Positions 1 to 8,318 of a stretch of DNA of 33,723 bases are shown here, piece after piece; positions within the stretch are counted from its first letter, which is position 1, and each line of letters opens with the position of its first letter. A program made the translations under genes and the position numbers. The DNA is from Candidatus Acidiferrales bacterium (GTDB taxonomy: Bacteria; Acidobacteriota; Terriglobia; Acidiferrales; UBA7541), in NCBI GenBank assembly GCA_030038535.1, contig JASHSV010000234.1, positions 1 through 33,723 of the forward strand, read 5' to 3'. The notes below the pieces were generated by a model. The model saw nothing but the letters and a program-made list of their open reading frames with translations, was not told where the DNA came from and made no database searches.

Positions 1-23
1 AGGATGTCCGCGGGCGTCCTGCC

Positions 24-1304
24 ATGCAATTGAAAATTGAGAAACTGGTGTACGGAGGAGAGGGGATGGGCCACTCGGACGGAGTGGCCGTATTCGTTCC
101 CTTTGTCGCGCCGGGAGAGACGGTGGCGGTGCACCTGGACGCGCGCAAAAAGAAGTTCGCGCGTGGGCACGTCCAAAAATTTGTGGAGACCTCGCCGGAA
201 CGCGTGGGAGCAAGGTGTCCCTATTTCACACGCTGCGGAGGATGCCATTACCAGCATTTGCCCTATCACGCGCAGTTGCGCTACAAGCAGGAAATTTTGC
301 TGGAGACGCTCGCCCGGCTCGGCGGCGTCCGCTGGGAGGGCCCGGTCGAGGTGCATGCCTCGCCACCCTTCGGCTACAGAAACCGCGCCCAGTGGAAAGT
401 GCGGCCGGCGGCCCGTGGCGCCTCAATCGGTTACCTCGAGGCGAATTCGGAGACCTTATGTCCCGCGGACCAATGTCCAATTCTCAGCCCGCGGCTGGAG
501 GATACGCTCGCGCGCTTGGGCGGTCTGCTCGCCCGGCGTGAGATCCCGGCGCTGCTTGCGGAAGCGGAAGCATTTGCCGATGGAGAAGATGAGCGGATAC
601 TGCTCGGGGCTTCCTTTACACACTTCGGAGGAAATACGGCGCAGGCTCTGGGCGTTCTGCTGCGCGAGGCCATTCCCACAATCGAGAGCCTTCTGCTGCA
701 CGACGCGAGCCGCGACCGGTTCGAGCTGCTTGGTCCGGGACACTTGAAGTACACCGTAGGAAACCAGCGTTACCGGGTCGGGCACCTTTCGTTCTTTCAG
801 GTGAACCGGTTTCTTGTGGACGCTCTTGCGCAACGCGCCACGGCGCAGGCCGCCGGACGGCTAGCTGTCGATCTTTATGCGGGCGTCGGATTGTTCTCGC
901 TGCCGCTGGCGGCGGGATTCGAGCGCGTAATCTCGGTCGAAGGAAACCCAGCCGCGACCCGCGACCTGGAGGTCAATGCCCGCACCGTGGCGGGCCACAG
1001 CGGCGAGATCCATGTACGCACGCAGGACGCGGAGGAATATCTGTTCCCCATGCAGGAGCGCCCGGACTTGATTCTGCTGGATCCGCCGCGCGCGGGGCTG
1101 TCGGAGGCGGTGCGGGCGCGCCTCACAGCGATCGGAAGCCCGGAGATTCGTTATGTGTCGTGCGATCCAGCGACGCTCGCGAGGGACCTGAAATTTCTTT
1201 GCGAATCGTATGAGGTGGCTGGCATGGAGCTGTTCGACTTGTTTCCACAAAGTTTTCACCTGGAGACGCTGGTCCGGTTGCGGCGGCGGGAGCGCGCAGC
1301 ATGA
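24..1304 (+). CDS. rlmD: 23S rRNA (uracil-C5)-methyltransferase, RlmD/RumA family
   Basis: SAM-dependent RNA m5U methyltransferase of 426 residues, expected to methylate a uridine in 23S rRNA (U1939 in the E. coli RlmD case). Residues 1-55 fit a TRAM RNA-binding domain. Cys65, Cys71, Cys74 and Cys151 match the four-cysteine iron-sulfur pattern of RlmD/RumA. The Rossmann SAM motif is at DLYAGVGLFSLPLA (283-296), followed by LDPPRAGL (352-359). Cys380 in VSCDPATLARD is the expected catalytic nucleophile and Glu414 in SFHLETLVRL the expected general base. Length is normal. The ATG at 24 is the first start in frame and no clear ribosome-binding site precedes it in the 23 bases available. The stop overlaps the comEC start by 4 bases (ATGA), suggesting translational coupling. 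The exact target (RlmD, RlmCD or TrmA-like) cannot be settled by eye; the iron-sulfur cysteines favour an rRNA enzyme. Confidence 0.88.
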   Translation: MQLKIEKLVYGGEGMGHSDGVAVFVPFVAPGETVAVHLDARKKKFARGHVQKFVETSPERVGARCPYFTRCGGCHYQHLPYHAQLRYKQEILLETLARLGGVRWEGPVEVHASPPFGYRNRAQWKVRPAARGASIGYLEANSETLCPADQCPILSPRLEDTLARLGGLLARREIPALLAEAEAFADGEDERILLGASFTHFGGNTAQALGVLLREAIPTIESLLLHDASRDRFELLGPGHLKYTVGNQRYRVGHLSFFQVNRFLVDALAQRATAQAAGRLAVDLYAGVGLFSLPLAAGFERVISVEGNPAATRDLEVNARTVAGHSGEIHVRTQDAEEYLFPMQERPDLILLDPPRAGLSEAVRARLTAIGSPEIRYVSCDPATLARDLKFLCESYEVAGMELFDLFPQSFHLETLVRLRRRERAA

Positions 1305-3955
1305 GATTGCCAGCCCTGTGGCTTGCCATCGCGCTTGCCGCCGGAATTCGAATCGCGCACGCGGCTTCGGTTTCGCCTCTGGCCTGGGCCGCAGGATTGG
1401 CGACGGCATTGCTCGCGGCGTTTCTGCTCCTGCGCCGGGGAGCGCTGAGCGCAGCCTGGTGGACGAGCTTGGCATGCTGGCTCGCTGTGGGCGCGGTCGC
1501 GGCGGAGCTCCAACGGCGCGACGTTCGCGCGGACAATGCCGCCACCATGATTGCGGAGGGCCGGCTGGATGCGCGCGAACCGCTGCGGTGGCGCGGGCGG
1601 CTGCGGCAGGGGCCCTCGCGGCTTCCCTCCGGCATACGGTACGACGTGGTGCTGGAAGAGGTGGAAGTTGCCGGACGCGCGATACCCGTGAGCGGAGGAC
1701 TGCGCGCGACGCTGAGGGAGTTTCCCGGCCGGGCGTGGGTCGAGCCGCCGCCCGTTGCTCCGGGCGACCGTGTGGAGATGTTGGTCCGGGCACGCGTGCC
1801 GCGGAATTACATGAACCCGGGCGCGTTTGACGAGCGAGGCAGCCTGGCACGGCAGGGAATCCACGTCGAAGGCGCGTTGCGCGACGGCAGCCTTCTCACG
1901 CGGCTGGAAGGCTCGCCCGCCGACATCAGGTGGATTGATCGTTTCGGACGGCTGCGCAATCGTCTTCTCGCGATGCTGGATGAATTGTTCGCTGGGTCTC
2001 AGGACGTGGATGCGGTGCTCCGAGCAATGTTGCTCGGCGATCGTGGGTTTCTGGAGCATCCCATCTCTGAAAAGTATCAAAGGACGGGCGTGTATCACGT
2101 GCTCGTGGTGGCAGGGTTGCACGTGGCAGCGCTGGCCGCCTTTGTGTTTTGGGTGGCGCGGCGGATGCGGTTGCCGATGGAAGCAACGCTCTTAGCGACC
2201 ATGGCTGTGCTCGCGTTCTACGTTCTGGTAGTGGAGGAGCGTCCGCCGATTCTGCGCGCAGCGCTGATGGCGGGAATTGTACTGTGCGCAGCTTTCTTTT
2301 ACCGGAGGCCGGGCGTGCTGAACGGGCTGGCGGTTGCGGTGCTCGCCATTCTGTGCGCCGATCCGGCAGCGCTGTTCGATCCGAGCTTCCAGCTTTCGAT
2401 GGCTGCGGTTGGGGCGATAGGCGCGCTGGGCGTGCCTCTGGTGGAGGCGACGACCGAGCCGTACCGGCGCGCACTTGCGCAGGTGAGCGACGTGACGCGC
2501 GACCCGTTGTTCCCTCCGGGGCCGGCACAGCTCCGCGTGCTGCTGCGCGAGCAGGCCGCGGACCAACTGGAGCAGCGGCTGCCGAAACCGCTGGCGCCAT
2601 ATGCTCTTTCTATGCTGGTGATTCCCGCGCGCTGGGGGCTGGCGCTATGGGATCTTGTGGTGATATCGCTGGCCATCCAAGCGGGACTTATCCCGCTCAT
2701 GGCTCTGTATTTTCACCGCGTTGTGCTCGCCGGTCCGATAGCAAATCTTCCTGCGCTTCTGCTGACGGGAATGATCGTGCCGATGGGATTTCTGAGCTTG
2801 GCTATTGCAAGCGTTTCACAAACTCTTGCTGGGCCGCTGGCGAGCACAGTTGGCTGGCTGGTGCGCCTGCTGGATGGAATGGTTGCCTGGTTTGCGCTGC
2901 CGCCGTGGATCTCTTACCGGATCCCGGCGCCCCCCGAATGGCTGATCGCCGCGTGCGTGGTTGCCTTCGCGGCGCTTGCTGGATGTTTGTGGCGATGGGC
3001 GCACTCGGAATCACACGGAAACGAGCCGCATTCTAAGTTGCAACGCTTAGCGACCGCCGGAAGCGCTGTGGTGTGCTGCGCACTACTGGCATGTGTGGCC
3101 GTATATCCGTTCGCGCCCCGGCTGGCGCGGGGGCAGCTCGAAACGACTGTGATCGACGTCGGACAGGGCGACGCTCTTTTTGTGGCGTTTCCAGATGGAC
3201 GGACAATGCTGATTGATGGAGGCGGCAGCGCGCTTGCACCCCTGGCACGCGAAGCCGGGCGTCCGGAATTCGACGTCGGCGAAATGGTGGTCGCGCCTTA
3301 TCTGTGGGAACGTGGCTTGAAGCGCCTGGACGTGGTGGCGCTCACTCACGGCCATCGCGATCACCTCGATGGACTTTACGCCGTGCTCGAAGATTTTCGA
3401 GTGCGCGAATTGTGGCTTGGACGCGAAATTACATCGCAGGCTTTCCAGGCTCTGGAACAGGAGGCGAAAGCTGAGGGCGTACCGATCGTCCATCACCTTC
3501 GCGGAGACGGGTTTACATGGGCCGGAGTTCAGGGCGCGTTTCTCTGGCCCGACGTGGAACCGCCGACAGATAAAGCGGGAAACAATGATTCACTTGTCCT
3601 GCGTTTGCGCTTTGATGCCGTGACCTTCCTGCTGACAGGGGATATCGAGCGTCCCGTCGAACGCGAACTCCTTTCGCGTCAGGACTTGTTGCACGCGGAA
3701 TTCTTGAAGGTTGGGCACCACGGAAGCAAGACTTCCACGACACCGCAGTTTCTGGCTGCGGTTGCCCCGCGTGTGGCCGTAATTTCGGCCGGCGCCGAAA
3801 ATCCGTATGGGCACCCCAGCCAGTCAGTGCTGGATGAGTTTCGCGGTACCGGCGCGCGGCTGCTGCGCACCGATCGCGACGGAGCGACCACCGTGCTCAC
3901 GGACGGACACGGGATCATCGTGCATTCCTACGCGCAGGGAAACGCCCCGGAGTGA
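1301..3955 (+). CDS. comEC: ComEC/Rec2 family DNA-uptake channel protein
   Basis: Inner-membrane protein of 884 residues, expected to form the channel that carries single-stranded DNA into the cytoplasm during natural transformation. The N-terminus is hydrophobic and followed by a soluble stretch of the DUF4131 type. The Competence domain with many membrane segments spans roughly 210-590, including VVAGLHVAALAAFV. A C-terminal metallo-beta-lactamase-like domain (about 610-860) starts at TTVIDVGQGDALFV. Metal-binding residues are H683, H685, D687 and H688 in THGHRDHLDG and H806/H807 in VGHHGSK, so the hydrolase domain looks intact. All three parts are present, which is the full ComEC architecture. 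The ATG overlaps the methyltransferase stop by 4 bases. No comEA, pilus or dprA genes are in the window, so competence itself is not shown. Confidence 0.92.
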   Translation: MRLPALWLAIALAAGIRIAHAASVSPLAWAAGLATALLAAFLLLRRGALSAAWWTSLACWLAVGAVAAELQRRDVRADNAATMIAEGRLDAREPLRWRGRLRQGPSRLPSGIRYDVVLEEVEVAGRAIPVSGGLRATLREFPGRAWVEPPPVAPGDRVEMLVRARVPRNYMNPGAFDERGSLARQGIHVEGALRDGSLLTRLEGSPADIRWIDRFGRLRNRLLAMLDELFAGSQDVDAVLRAMLLGDRGFLEHPISEKYQRTGVYHVLVVAGLHVAALAAFVFWVARRMRLPMEATLLATMAVLAFYVLVVEERPPILRAALMAGIVLCAAFFYRRPGVLNGLAVAVLAILCADPAALFDPSFQLSMAAVGAIGALGVPLVEATTEPYRRALAQVSDVTRDPLFPPGPAQLRVLLREQAADQLEQRLPKPLAPYALSMLVIPARWGLALWDLVVISLAIQAGLIPLMALYFHRVVLAGPIANLPALLLTGMIVPMGFLSLAIASVSQTLAGPLASTVGWLVRLLDGMVAWFALPPWISYRIPAPPEWLIAACVVAFAALAGCLWRWAHSESHGNEPHSKLQRLATAGSAVVCCALLACVAVYPFAPRLARGQLETTVIDVGQGDALFVAFPDGRTMLIDGGGSALAPLAREAGRPEFDVGEMVVAPYLWERGLKRLDVVALTHGHRDHLDGLYAVLEDFRVRELWLGREITSQAFQALEQEAKAEGVPIVHHLRGDGFTWAGVQGAFLWPDVEPPTDKAGNNDSLVLRLRFDAVTFLLTGDIERPVERELLSRQDLLHAEFLKVGHHGSKTSTTPQFLAAVAPRVAVISAGAENPYGHPSQSVLDEFRGTGARLLRTDRDGATTVLTDGHGIIVHSYAQGNAPE

Positions 3956-3971
3956 GCCTGCGCCTCAGGCT
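3955..3971. terminator. Weak hairpin between convergent comEC and DUF2007 stops
   Basis: A perfect 6-bp inverted repeat AGCCTG/CAGGCT with a 5-base loop fills the 16 bases separating the two convergent stop codons. It lacks a T-tract on either strand, so a bidirectional terminator role is only suggested by position. Confidence 0.3.
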
Positions 3972-4268
3972 TCAAGTCTCTTCCGAAGGAGGCTGCTCCT
4001 CTTCAGACGACTCCACTTCCAAACCTTCTTCCGAGGACAAATAATCAGCGATTATGCGGCGCGCATCATCGGCCTGCGAAGCAAGGACGGCAATGTCTCC
4101 ATCGGTCATTCCAGCCGGGGGCGTGTGCATGGGGAATGGCTCGCCAGGAGAAAAATCGGGGACCTGTAGGCCTGCACTTTCGAGTAGGCCACGAATGATC
4201 ATGGCCTCGGTAGATGTGGTGGCGCGGTGAATGATGATGAGTGCGTCCCTATTGCCGGGTTCGGCCAT
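3972..4268 (-). CDS. DUF2007 domain protein (putative signal-transducing protein)
   Basis: Small 98-residue soluble protein. Residues 9-70 fit the DUF2007/GlnB-like fold family: an opening beta strand (ALIIIHRATTSTEAMIIRGL), then LLESAGLQVPDF, then a second segment DIAVLASQADDARRIIADYL. These proteins are often labelled putative signal-transducing proteins but have no proven role. The last 25 residues are strongly acidic (EEGLEVESSEEEQPPSEE). The ATG at 4268 is preceded by a good ribosome-binding site, GGGAGG, about 9 bases upstream. It is a stand-alone gene on the minus strand, downstream of but separated by about 235 bases from the LPS operon, so it may be transcribed independently or by read-through. 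Confidence 0.7.
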   Translation of the reverse strand: MAEPGNRDALIIIHRATTSTEAMIIRGLLESAGLQVPDFSPGEPFPMHTPPAGMTDGDIAVLASQADDARRIIADYLSSEEGLEVESSEEEQPPSEET

Positions 4269-4292
4269 GCCGGGTGCCCTCCCAGCGCTGCC

Positions 4293-4324
4293 CCTATACT
4301 GGGCCCTCGGGTGTCAGCCGTCAA
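4293..4324 (-). promoter_or_regulatory. Weak promoter candidate for the DUF2007 gene
   Basis: On the minus strand a TTGACG (4324-4319) is followed by GTATAG (4299-4294) after 19 bases, a long spacer. The remainder of the 235-base gap 4269-4503 shows no gene or clear terminator. Confidence 0.2.
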
Positions 4325-4503
4325 TAGAAGCGCCGATCTCTTGGCCAGAATGTGCCATCTCAACCGCCTGCTAGGAATTCTATTCCACACTGATTCGATC
4401 TGCGGATCCCGCGTGCCAAGCATGAACACCCATCTGGTTCATCCGCAAATCTGCGCGATGGGCCTGAAGGGTTAGCGGCCTGCTAGGCGTGAATTCGGCA
4501 GCG

Positions 4504-5061
4504 TCAATGCCCTTGCCAGTACAATACGAGAACAAGGATCGCGAAACCCACAATTGTGCCCGCTAGCGCCTGATATTCCCGGTTGCGTCCGTATTGCATC
4601 CAGGAGAACGGTTCCCGGGCGGCCGTTTCCGGCGGGCGGGGCCAAAAGAGCGGAACGCGCCGAGCATATTCGTCGAAAGCAGGGCCATACTCGGCACGTA
4701 GTTCCTCTTCCTCGCGCTGCATCACTCCGGGGTAAAACACAGCGAGATACAATGCGACGACGGCGGCAGCGATCCAGGATCGAGTTGCGAGCAAATAGCC
4801 CACGCAGAGCAGCAGGCTGCCGAGATAGAGAGGATTTCGCGTCCAGGCATACGGACCTGTGGTGGCCAGCACTTCGTGTTTCCGAAGGTGGCCGGCGGCA
4901 CTCGCGCGGATCACCAGGCCAAGCACGGCGAGAACGGCGCCGATTGAGAGCGTTTGGGGTATCGGGTGCGCGACTAGGAAGGTGACCAAAGCCACGGGAT
5001 AGCCGATGCGGACGCGCCAGCGCGTCCGCCAAGGTGGAGGGAGCGAATCGCCAGGCCTCAC
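4504..5061 (-). CDS. Isoprenylcysteine/phospholipid-type membrane methyltransferase
   Basis: Small integral membrane methyltransferase of the ICMT/PEMT fold, 185 residues. Hydrophobic segments are VALVTFLVAHPI, IGAVLAVLGLVI, LGSLLLCVGYLLA, IAAAVVALYLAVFY and, at the C-terminus, GTIVGFAILVLVLYW. The family signature is clear: HEVLATTGPYAWTRNPLYLG, followed by the cytosolic EEEELRAEYGPAFDEYARRV. The substrate is not predictable from sequence; bacterial members are poorly characterised. A GTG start at 5061 overlaps the preceding heptosyltransferase stop by 4 bases (GTGA), matching the other junctions of this operon. The alternative TTG at 5085 would give 8 more residues and a longer overlap. It is the last gene of the LPS operon, so a role in envelope lipid or LPS modification is an inference from position only. 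Confidence 0.72.
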   Translation of the reverse strand: MRPGDSLPPPWRTRWRVRIGYPVALVTFLVAHPIPQTLSIGAVLAVLGLVIRASAAGHLRKHEVLATTGPYAWTRNPLYLGSLLLCVGYLLATRSWIAAAVVALYLAVFYPGVMQREEEELRAEYGPAFDEYARRVPLFWPRPPETAAREPFSWMQYGRNREYQALAGTIVGFAILVLVLYWQGH

Positions 5062-6125
5062 GGGCGCGCGGCCTCGACGCGACAAGAAGCCGCGGCGAGG
5101 CGGCGCATTACCGCGGCTTCGACCTGATCGACGGTGATGGAAAGCATCGAAGGCGCATAAGAGGAGCCCCGGTTGTAGGTGGTCTCGTCGGGACGGGCAT
5201 TGCGTACGACCACGTCTTCACGACAATAGGGTCCGGTCTGGGCAGGGTCGGTCGGGCCGTACAGACCGACCACCGGTGTGCCAAGCGCGACGGAAAGATG
5301 CAACGGTCCAGTGTCCCCGCCCACGAAGAACTGTGCGCCCTGAAGCGCGGCCATCAGTTGGAGCAAATCCAACTCCAGTAGCAGTGGCGCCGGACTGCCC
5401 GCTGAGGCGAGGACCGCATCTGCAAGGGGCCGCTCGCCGGGCCCGTAGGTGACGACTCCGCGCCATCCGAAACGGGTCGAAAGCCGGCGGTGGAGTTCGC
5501 CGAATCGCTCGACGGGCCAACACTTCGATAGCCAGCCTCCCCCGGGACTGATCATGAAATAACCCGTCACTCCGTGGCTGCGGAGAGCTTGTTTTACGCT
5601 CGCTTCGGCCTCTCCGGAAATCGAAAGAGGAAACAGAGAACGCGACTCTTCAGCGGAACAGGGAGGTGGCGCCTCGATCGCGGCTGCGAGCGCAAGATTC
5701 TTGTCAATCCGATGGCCAAAGGACGGCAATACGCGCCGGTTGTAGAACAGGGAGGCCCCACTCTCGCGTGCTGCCGCGCCGTCGAAGCCCACACGGAAAG
5801 GAGCGCCGGAGAGCCATGCGAGAAATGCGGATTTGTACAAGCCCTGGACGTCAACCACGTACTCAAAACGCCCACGTCGCAGACGGGCAATGCCCTCGAG
5901 CAGGCCTTGCCATCCACCCCGGGGAATGGAAATAACCTCGTCAATCCCTTTCACCTGATTGAGCAAAGGACGCCAACGATCGTCCACGAGCCACGAAATG
6001 TATGCGCTGGGATACGCGGCGCGCAAAGCCACCGCAACCGGAAGGGCATGGATAATATCTCCCAGTGAAGTCAGCCGGACGATCAGGAGACGGCCCCTGT
6101 TCAGCGGATTTGCGGGTGGGGTCAT
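5058..6125 (-). CDS. waaC: Lipopolysaccharide heptosyltransferase I
   Basis: GT9-family (GT-B fold) glycosyltransferase of 355 residues, expected to add the first L-glycero-D-manno-heptose from ADP-heptose to Kdo on the inner face of the cytoplasmic membrane. The N-terminus LLIVRLTSLGDIIHALPVA is typical of WaaC (SLGDIIH), with VVDVQGLYKSAFLAWLSG and an early VGFDG. The C-terminal half holds ISPGGGWLSKCWPVERF and the donor-binding FFVGGDTGPLHLSVALGTPV followed by GLYGPTDPAQTGPY. Length fits the family. ATG 6125 overlaps the rfaE2 stop by 4 bases (ATGA). Assignment as type I rather than another GT9 transferase rests on the SLGDIIH start and the WKCWP-like block; acceptor specificity is inferred. 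Confidence 0.83.
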   Translation of the reverse strand: MTPPANPLNRGRLLIVRLTSLGDIIHALPVAVALRAAYPSAYISWLVDDRWRPLLNQVKGIDEVISIPRGGWQGLLEGIARLRRGRFEYVVDVQGLYKSAFLAWLSGAPFRVGFDGAAARESGASLFYNRRVLPSFGHRIDKNLALAAAIEAPPPCSAEESRSLFPLSISGEAEASVKQALRSHGVTGYFMISPGGGWLSKCWPVERFGELHRRLSTRFGWRGVVTYGPGERPLADAVLASAGSPAPLLLELDLLQLMAALQGAQFFVGGDTGPLHLSVALGTPVVGLYGPTDPAQTGPYCREDVVVRNARPDETTYNRGSSYAPSMLSITVDQVEAAVMRRLAAASCRVEAARP

Positions 6126-6616
6126 GACCGGTGTGTGGCAGCACTGCGGATGCGAGAGAAGAGATCGGACGTGGAGTGCTTCTTAGGATCCCCGACGATG
6201 GCAACGCGAATGCCGAGCCGCGCCGCGGTATCGCGCTCGGGCACCGTGTTGGGCGCATAGTCGGTGCCTTTTGCGTGCACGTCGGGCCGGAGGAATTCGA
6301 GCAGCCGTTCCACGTTTAGTTCGTGAAAAACAACCACGGCATCCACTGCCCCTACCGCGGCGATCAGCTCTGCCCGAGCGGCTTCTCCCAGAATCGGCCT
6401 GCCTGGACCTTTCAGTTGCCGCGCGCTCGCATCGGAATTTATGGCTACGACTAAAACGTCGCCCTCGCGGCGAGCGGCCTCGAGGTAGCGAACGTGACCC
6501 ACGTGAACTAGATCGAAAATACCATTCGCCAGCACCACGTCTTTGCCGCGCCCGCGAACACTATCGATCATCTCCCGGAGAAAGGCTGGTGACACGATTT
6601 TGTCGCGCGAATTCAC
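6122..6616 (-). CDS. rfaE2: D-glycero-beta-D-manno-heptose 1-phosphate adenylyltransferase
   Basis: Cytidylyltransferase-fold enzyme of 164 residues that charges heptose 1-phosphate with a nucleotide (ADP in the LPS branch), giving ADP-D-glycero-D-manno-heptose. The nucleotidyltransferase signature is NGIFDLVHVGHVRYL (31-45), with the HxxH-type pair His38 and His41. AINSDASARQLKGPGRPI and GTDYAPNTVPERD are typical of the HldE C-terminal domain. In E. coli this activity is fused to the kinase as HldE; here the two are separate genes in tandem. The start is GTG at 6616 and overlaps the kinase stop by 4 bases (GTGA). Length is right for a stand-alone RfaE2. Whether ADP or GDP is the product cannot be read from the sequence, but the partner heptosyltransferases argue for ADP-heptose. 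Confidence 0.88.
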   Translation of the reverse strand: MNSRDKIVSPAFLREMIDSVRGRGKDVVLANGIFDLVHVGHVRYLEAARREGDVLVVAINSDASARQLKGPGRPILGEAARAELIAAVGAVDAVVVFHELNVERLLEFLRPDVHAKGTDYAPNTVPERDTAARLGIRVAIVGDPKKHSTSDLFSRIRSAATHRS

Positions 6617-7695
6617 TGCGCATGCCGCCCCGTGCCACCAGGGACATACGAAGGGGCTGCTGCCGGAGTGTGCAGCATCGGCGAATCGCCCGTGATTTCG
6701 CCGCGGAGGGCTGTGAGCAATTCCGGCAGAGTGACAGTTGCTGTGCCCCGTTTCATGACTACGATGCCCCCGGCGTAATTCGCCAGCCGGGCAGCTTCCA
6801 CATAGGTCGCTCCGGCCGAGAGAGCGAGCGTAAAAGCAGCAATTACCGTATCGCCCGCTCCGGTAACGTCCACGGCTTCCGGAGCGCCGAATACGGGAAT
6901 GAAGACTGTGGCGCGCCTCGGTTCGAAGAGCGCCATCCCGTCCTTTCCACGCGTCACAAGCAGGGCGCGGAGTCCAAGACGTCGAAGGGCATTGCGTCCC
7001 AAGCGCTCAAGCGCACCGCGGTCGGCGCCAATGCGAGCGTGGTATAGGGCTTCGAGCTCGGGCTCGTTCGGAGTGGCGGCGGTAACCCCCGTGGCTCGGT
7101 AATCCAGCAGCGCATACCGCGAATCAAGGGTGATTGGCCGCTGGACCGCCCTGCGCAAGCTCCGAACCAGGAGCGGCGTCACGGCGCCAAAGCCGTAATC
7201 GCTCGCCAGCACCGCGTCCGCGCGCGCGGCGAGCTGACGGGCGCGTCGGGCGATGTGATCTCGCGCTGTGGCGGGAAACGGGTGCCGCGGCTCGCGATCA
7301 ACGCGCAGGACCTGCTGGCGGGCTGTGTGCGAAAAACCGGCTAGGTAGCGCGTTTTCGTTGGAGTCGTCCAACCCCGCAAAACTCGAATTCCCGTGATCG
7401 AAACTTTCTTGCCGCTGAAGTATTCCAACAGAGCGTGGCCCGCCGCATCATCGCCCACGCCGCCCACCAGCTGCACCTGGGCACCCAGGTCGACGAGGTT
7501 GTTTGCCGCGTTGGCGCCACCGCCCGGTGTGAGCCGCGTCTCCGAGTGGCGGAGTATCAGCACCGGCGCTTCACGCGAAACGCGTGAAATCTCGCCGCTC
7601 ACAAATTCGTCGGCTACCAGATCGGCAAGCACCAGGATGCGCTGCCGGGGAAACGACTCCGCCAGCTCGATCAAGCGGACAAGATCAGCGCTCAT
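6613..7695 (-). CDS. rfaE1: D-glycero-beta-D-manno-heptose-7-phosphate kinase
   Basis: PfkB/ribokinase-family sugar kinase of 360 residues, expected to phosphorylate heptose 7-phosphate at C1 to give the 1,7-bisphosphate used by GmhB. The substrate loop is SRVSREAPVLIL (38-49) and the glycine-rich block TPGGGANAANNLVDLGA (56-72). A second PfkB signature, VDVTGAGDTVIAAF (275-288), contains the expected catalytic base Asp282. TPNEPELEALY and LLVTRGKDGM are also typical of HldE kinase domains. ATG 7695 overlaps the gmhB stop by 4 bases (ATGA). The neighbouring rfaE2 and gmhB genes make the heptose assignment much firmer than the PfkB fold alone would. Confidence 0.9.
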   Translation of the reverse strand: MSADLVRLIELAESFPRQRILVLADLVADEFVSGEISRVSREAPVLILRHSETRLTPGGGANAANNLVDLGAQVQLVGGVGDDAAGHALLEYFSGKKVSITGIRVLRGWTTPTKTRYLAGFSHTARQQVLRVDREPRHPFPATARDHIARRARQLAARADAVLASDYGFGAVTPLLVRSLRRAVQRPITLDSRYALLDYRATGVTAATPNEPELEALYHARIGADRGALERLGRNALRRLGLRALLVTRGKDGMALFEPRRATVFIPVFGAPEAVDVTGAGDTVIAAFTLALSAGATYVEAARLANYAGGIVVMKRGTATVTLPELLTALRGEITGDSPMLHTPAAAPSYVPGGTGRHAQ

Positions 7696-8318
7696 CGCGC
7701 GTCTCCCGGCGTCATGGCGGGACGGTGTACGGGCTCGTTCGCGTTTCTCCCGCCCGCTTCGTGGCTCAGAATTGTGTCCACGGCGGCCCCCAGGTCTTCA
7801 GCCACAAAATCCGGAGGATACGGCCACTCGCGCGAATGCCATTCGTACTCGCCGCGGCCGTAGCCGGTCAAAACAAATATCGAGCGGGCACCGGCATTGT
7901 GCGCGAGGCCCACATCGGCTTGGCGGTCGCCCACAACCCATGAGCCCGGCAGCGCAATCGAATGTTCACTGGCAGCGCGTTCCAACATCCCGATGCGCGG
8001 TTTGCGGCAGTCACAACCATCTTCGGACCGGTGCGGGCAAGCATAGAACGCATCAATGTGCGCACCGGAAACCGTCAACTCTCGCCGGATGCGGTCGTGC
8101 ACTTCGGCGATCAGCGACTCCGGGAAGAATCCTCGCCCGGCGCCGGATTGGTTCGTGACAACAACGACGGGAAATCCCGCATCGTTCAGGCGGCGAATGG
8201 CGGCCGGCGCGAAAGGATAGATGTGGAGCCGGGAGATGTGGTTCAGGTAGCCCACTTCTTCGCAGATCGTGCCGTCGCGGTCCAAGAATACGGCCCGGCG
8301 GAGTTGGCGGTCAGCCAC
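7692..8318 (-). CDS. gmhB: D-glycero-beta-D-manno-heptose 1,7-bisphosphate 7-phosphatase
   Basis: HAD-superfamily phosphatase of 208 residues that removes the C7 phosphate in ADP-heptose synthesis. The HAD nucleophile motif is FLDRDGTICEE (11-21; Asp13 nucleophile, Asp15 acid-base). Motif II is VVVTNQSG (52-59), motif III Lys in CRKPRIGML, and motif IV VVGDRQADV with Asp131. The structural zinc site of GmhB is visible as Cys94, His96, Cys102 and Cys104 (CPHRSEDGCDC). I chose the GTG at 8318: it follows a strong AAGGGAG about 9 bases upstream, leaves the expected short N-terminus before the HAD motif, and overlaps the waaF stop by only 8 bases. The longer frame from 8375 would add 19 residues encoded inside waaF. 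Confidence 0.88.
   Translation of the reverse strand: MADRQLRRAVFLDRDGTICEEVGYLNHISRLHIYPFAPAAIRRLNDAGFPVVVVTNQSGAGRGFFPESLIAEVHDRIRRELTVSGAHIDAFYACPHRSEDGCDCRKPRIGMLERAASEHSIALPGSWVVGDRQADVGLAHNAGARSIFVLTGYGRGEYEWHSREWPYPPDFVAEDLGAAVDTILSHEAGGRNANEPVHRPAMTPGDAR

Noticed and set aside
861-1850. Long minus-strand frame under rlmD and comEC
   Set aside because: Arg/Ala/Pro-rich shadow of two well-supported genes in GC-rich DNA.
4227-4475. Plus-strand 82-residue open frame opposite and beyond the DUF2007 gene
   Set aside because: It overlaps the DUF2007 start on the other strand, has no ribosome-binding site and no recognisable protein character.
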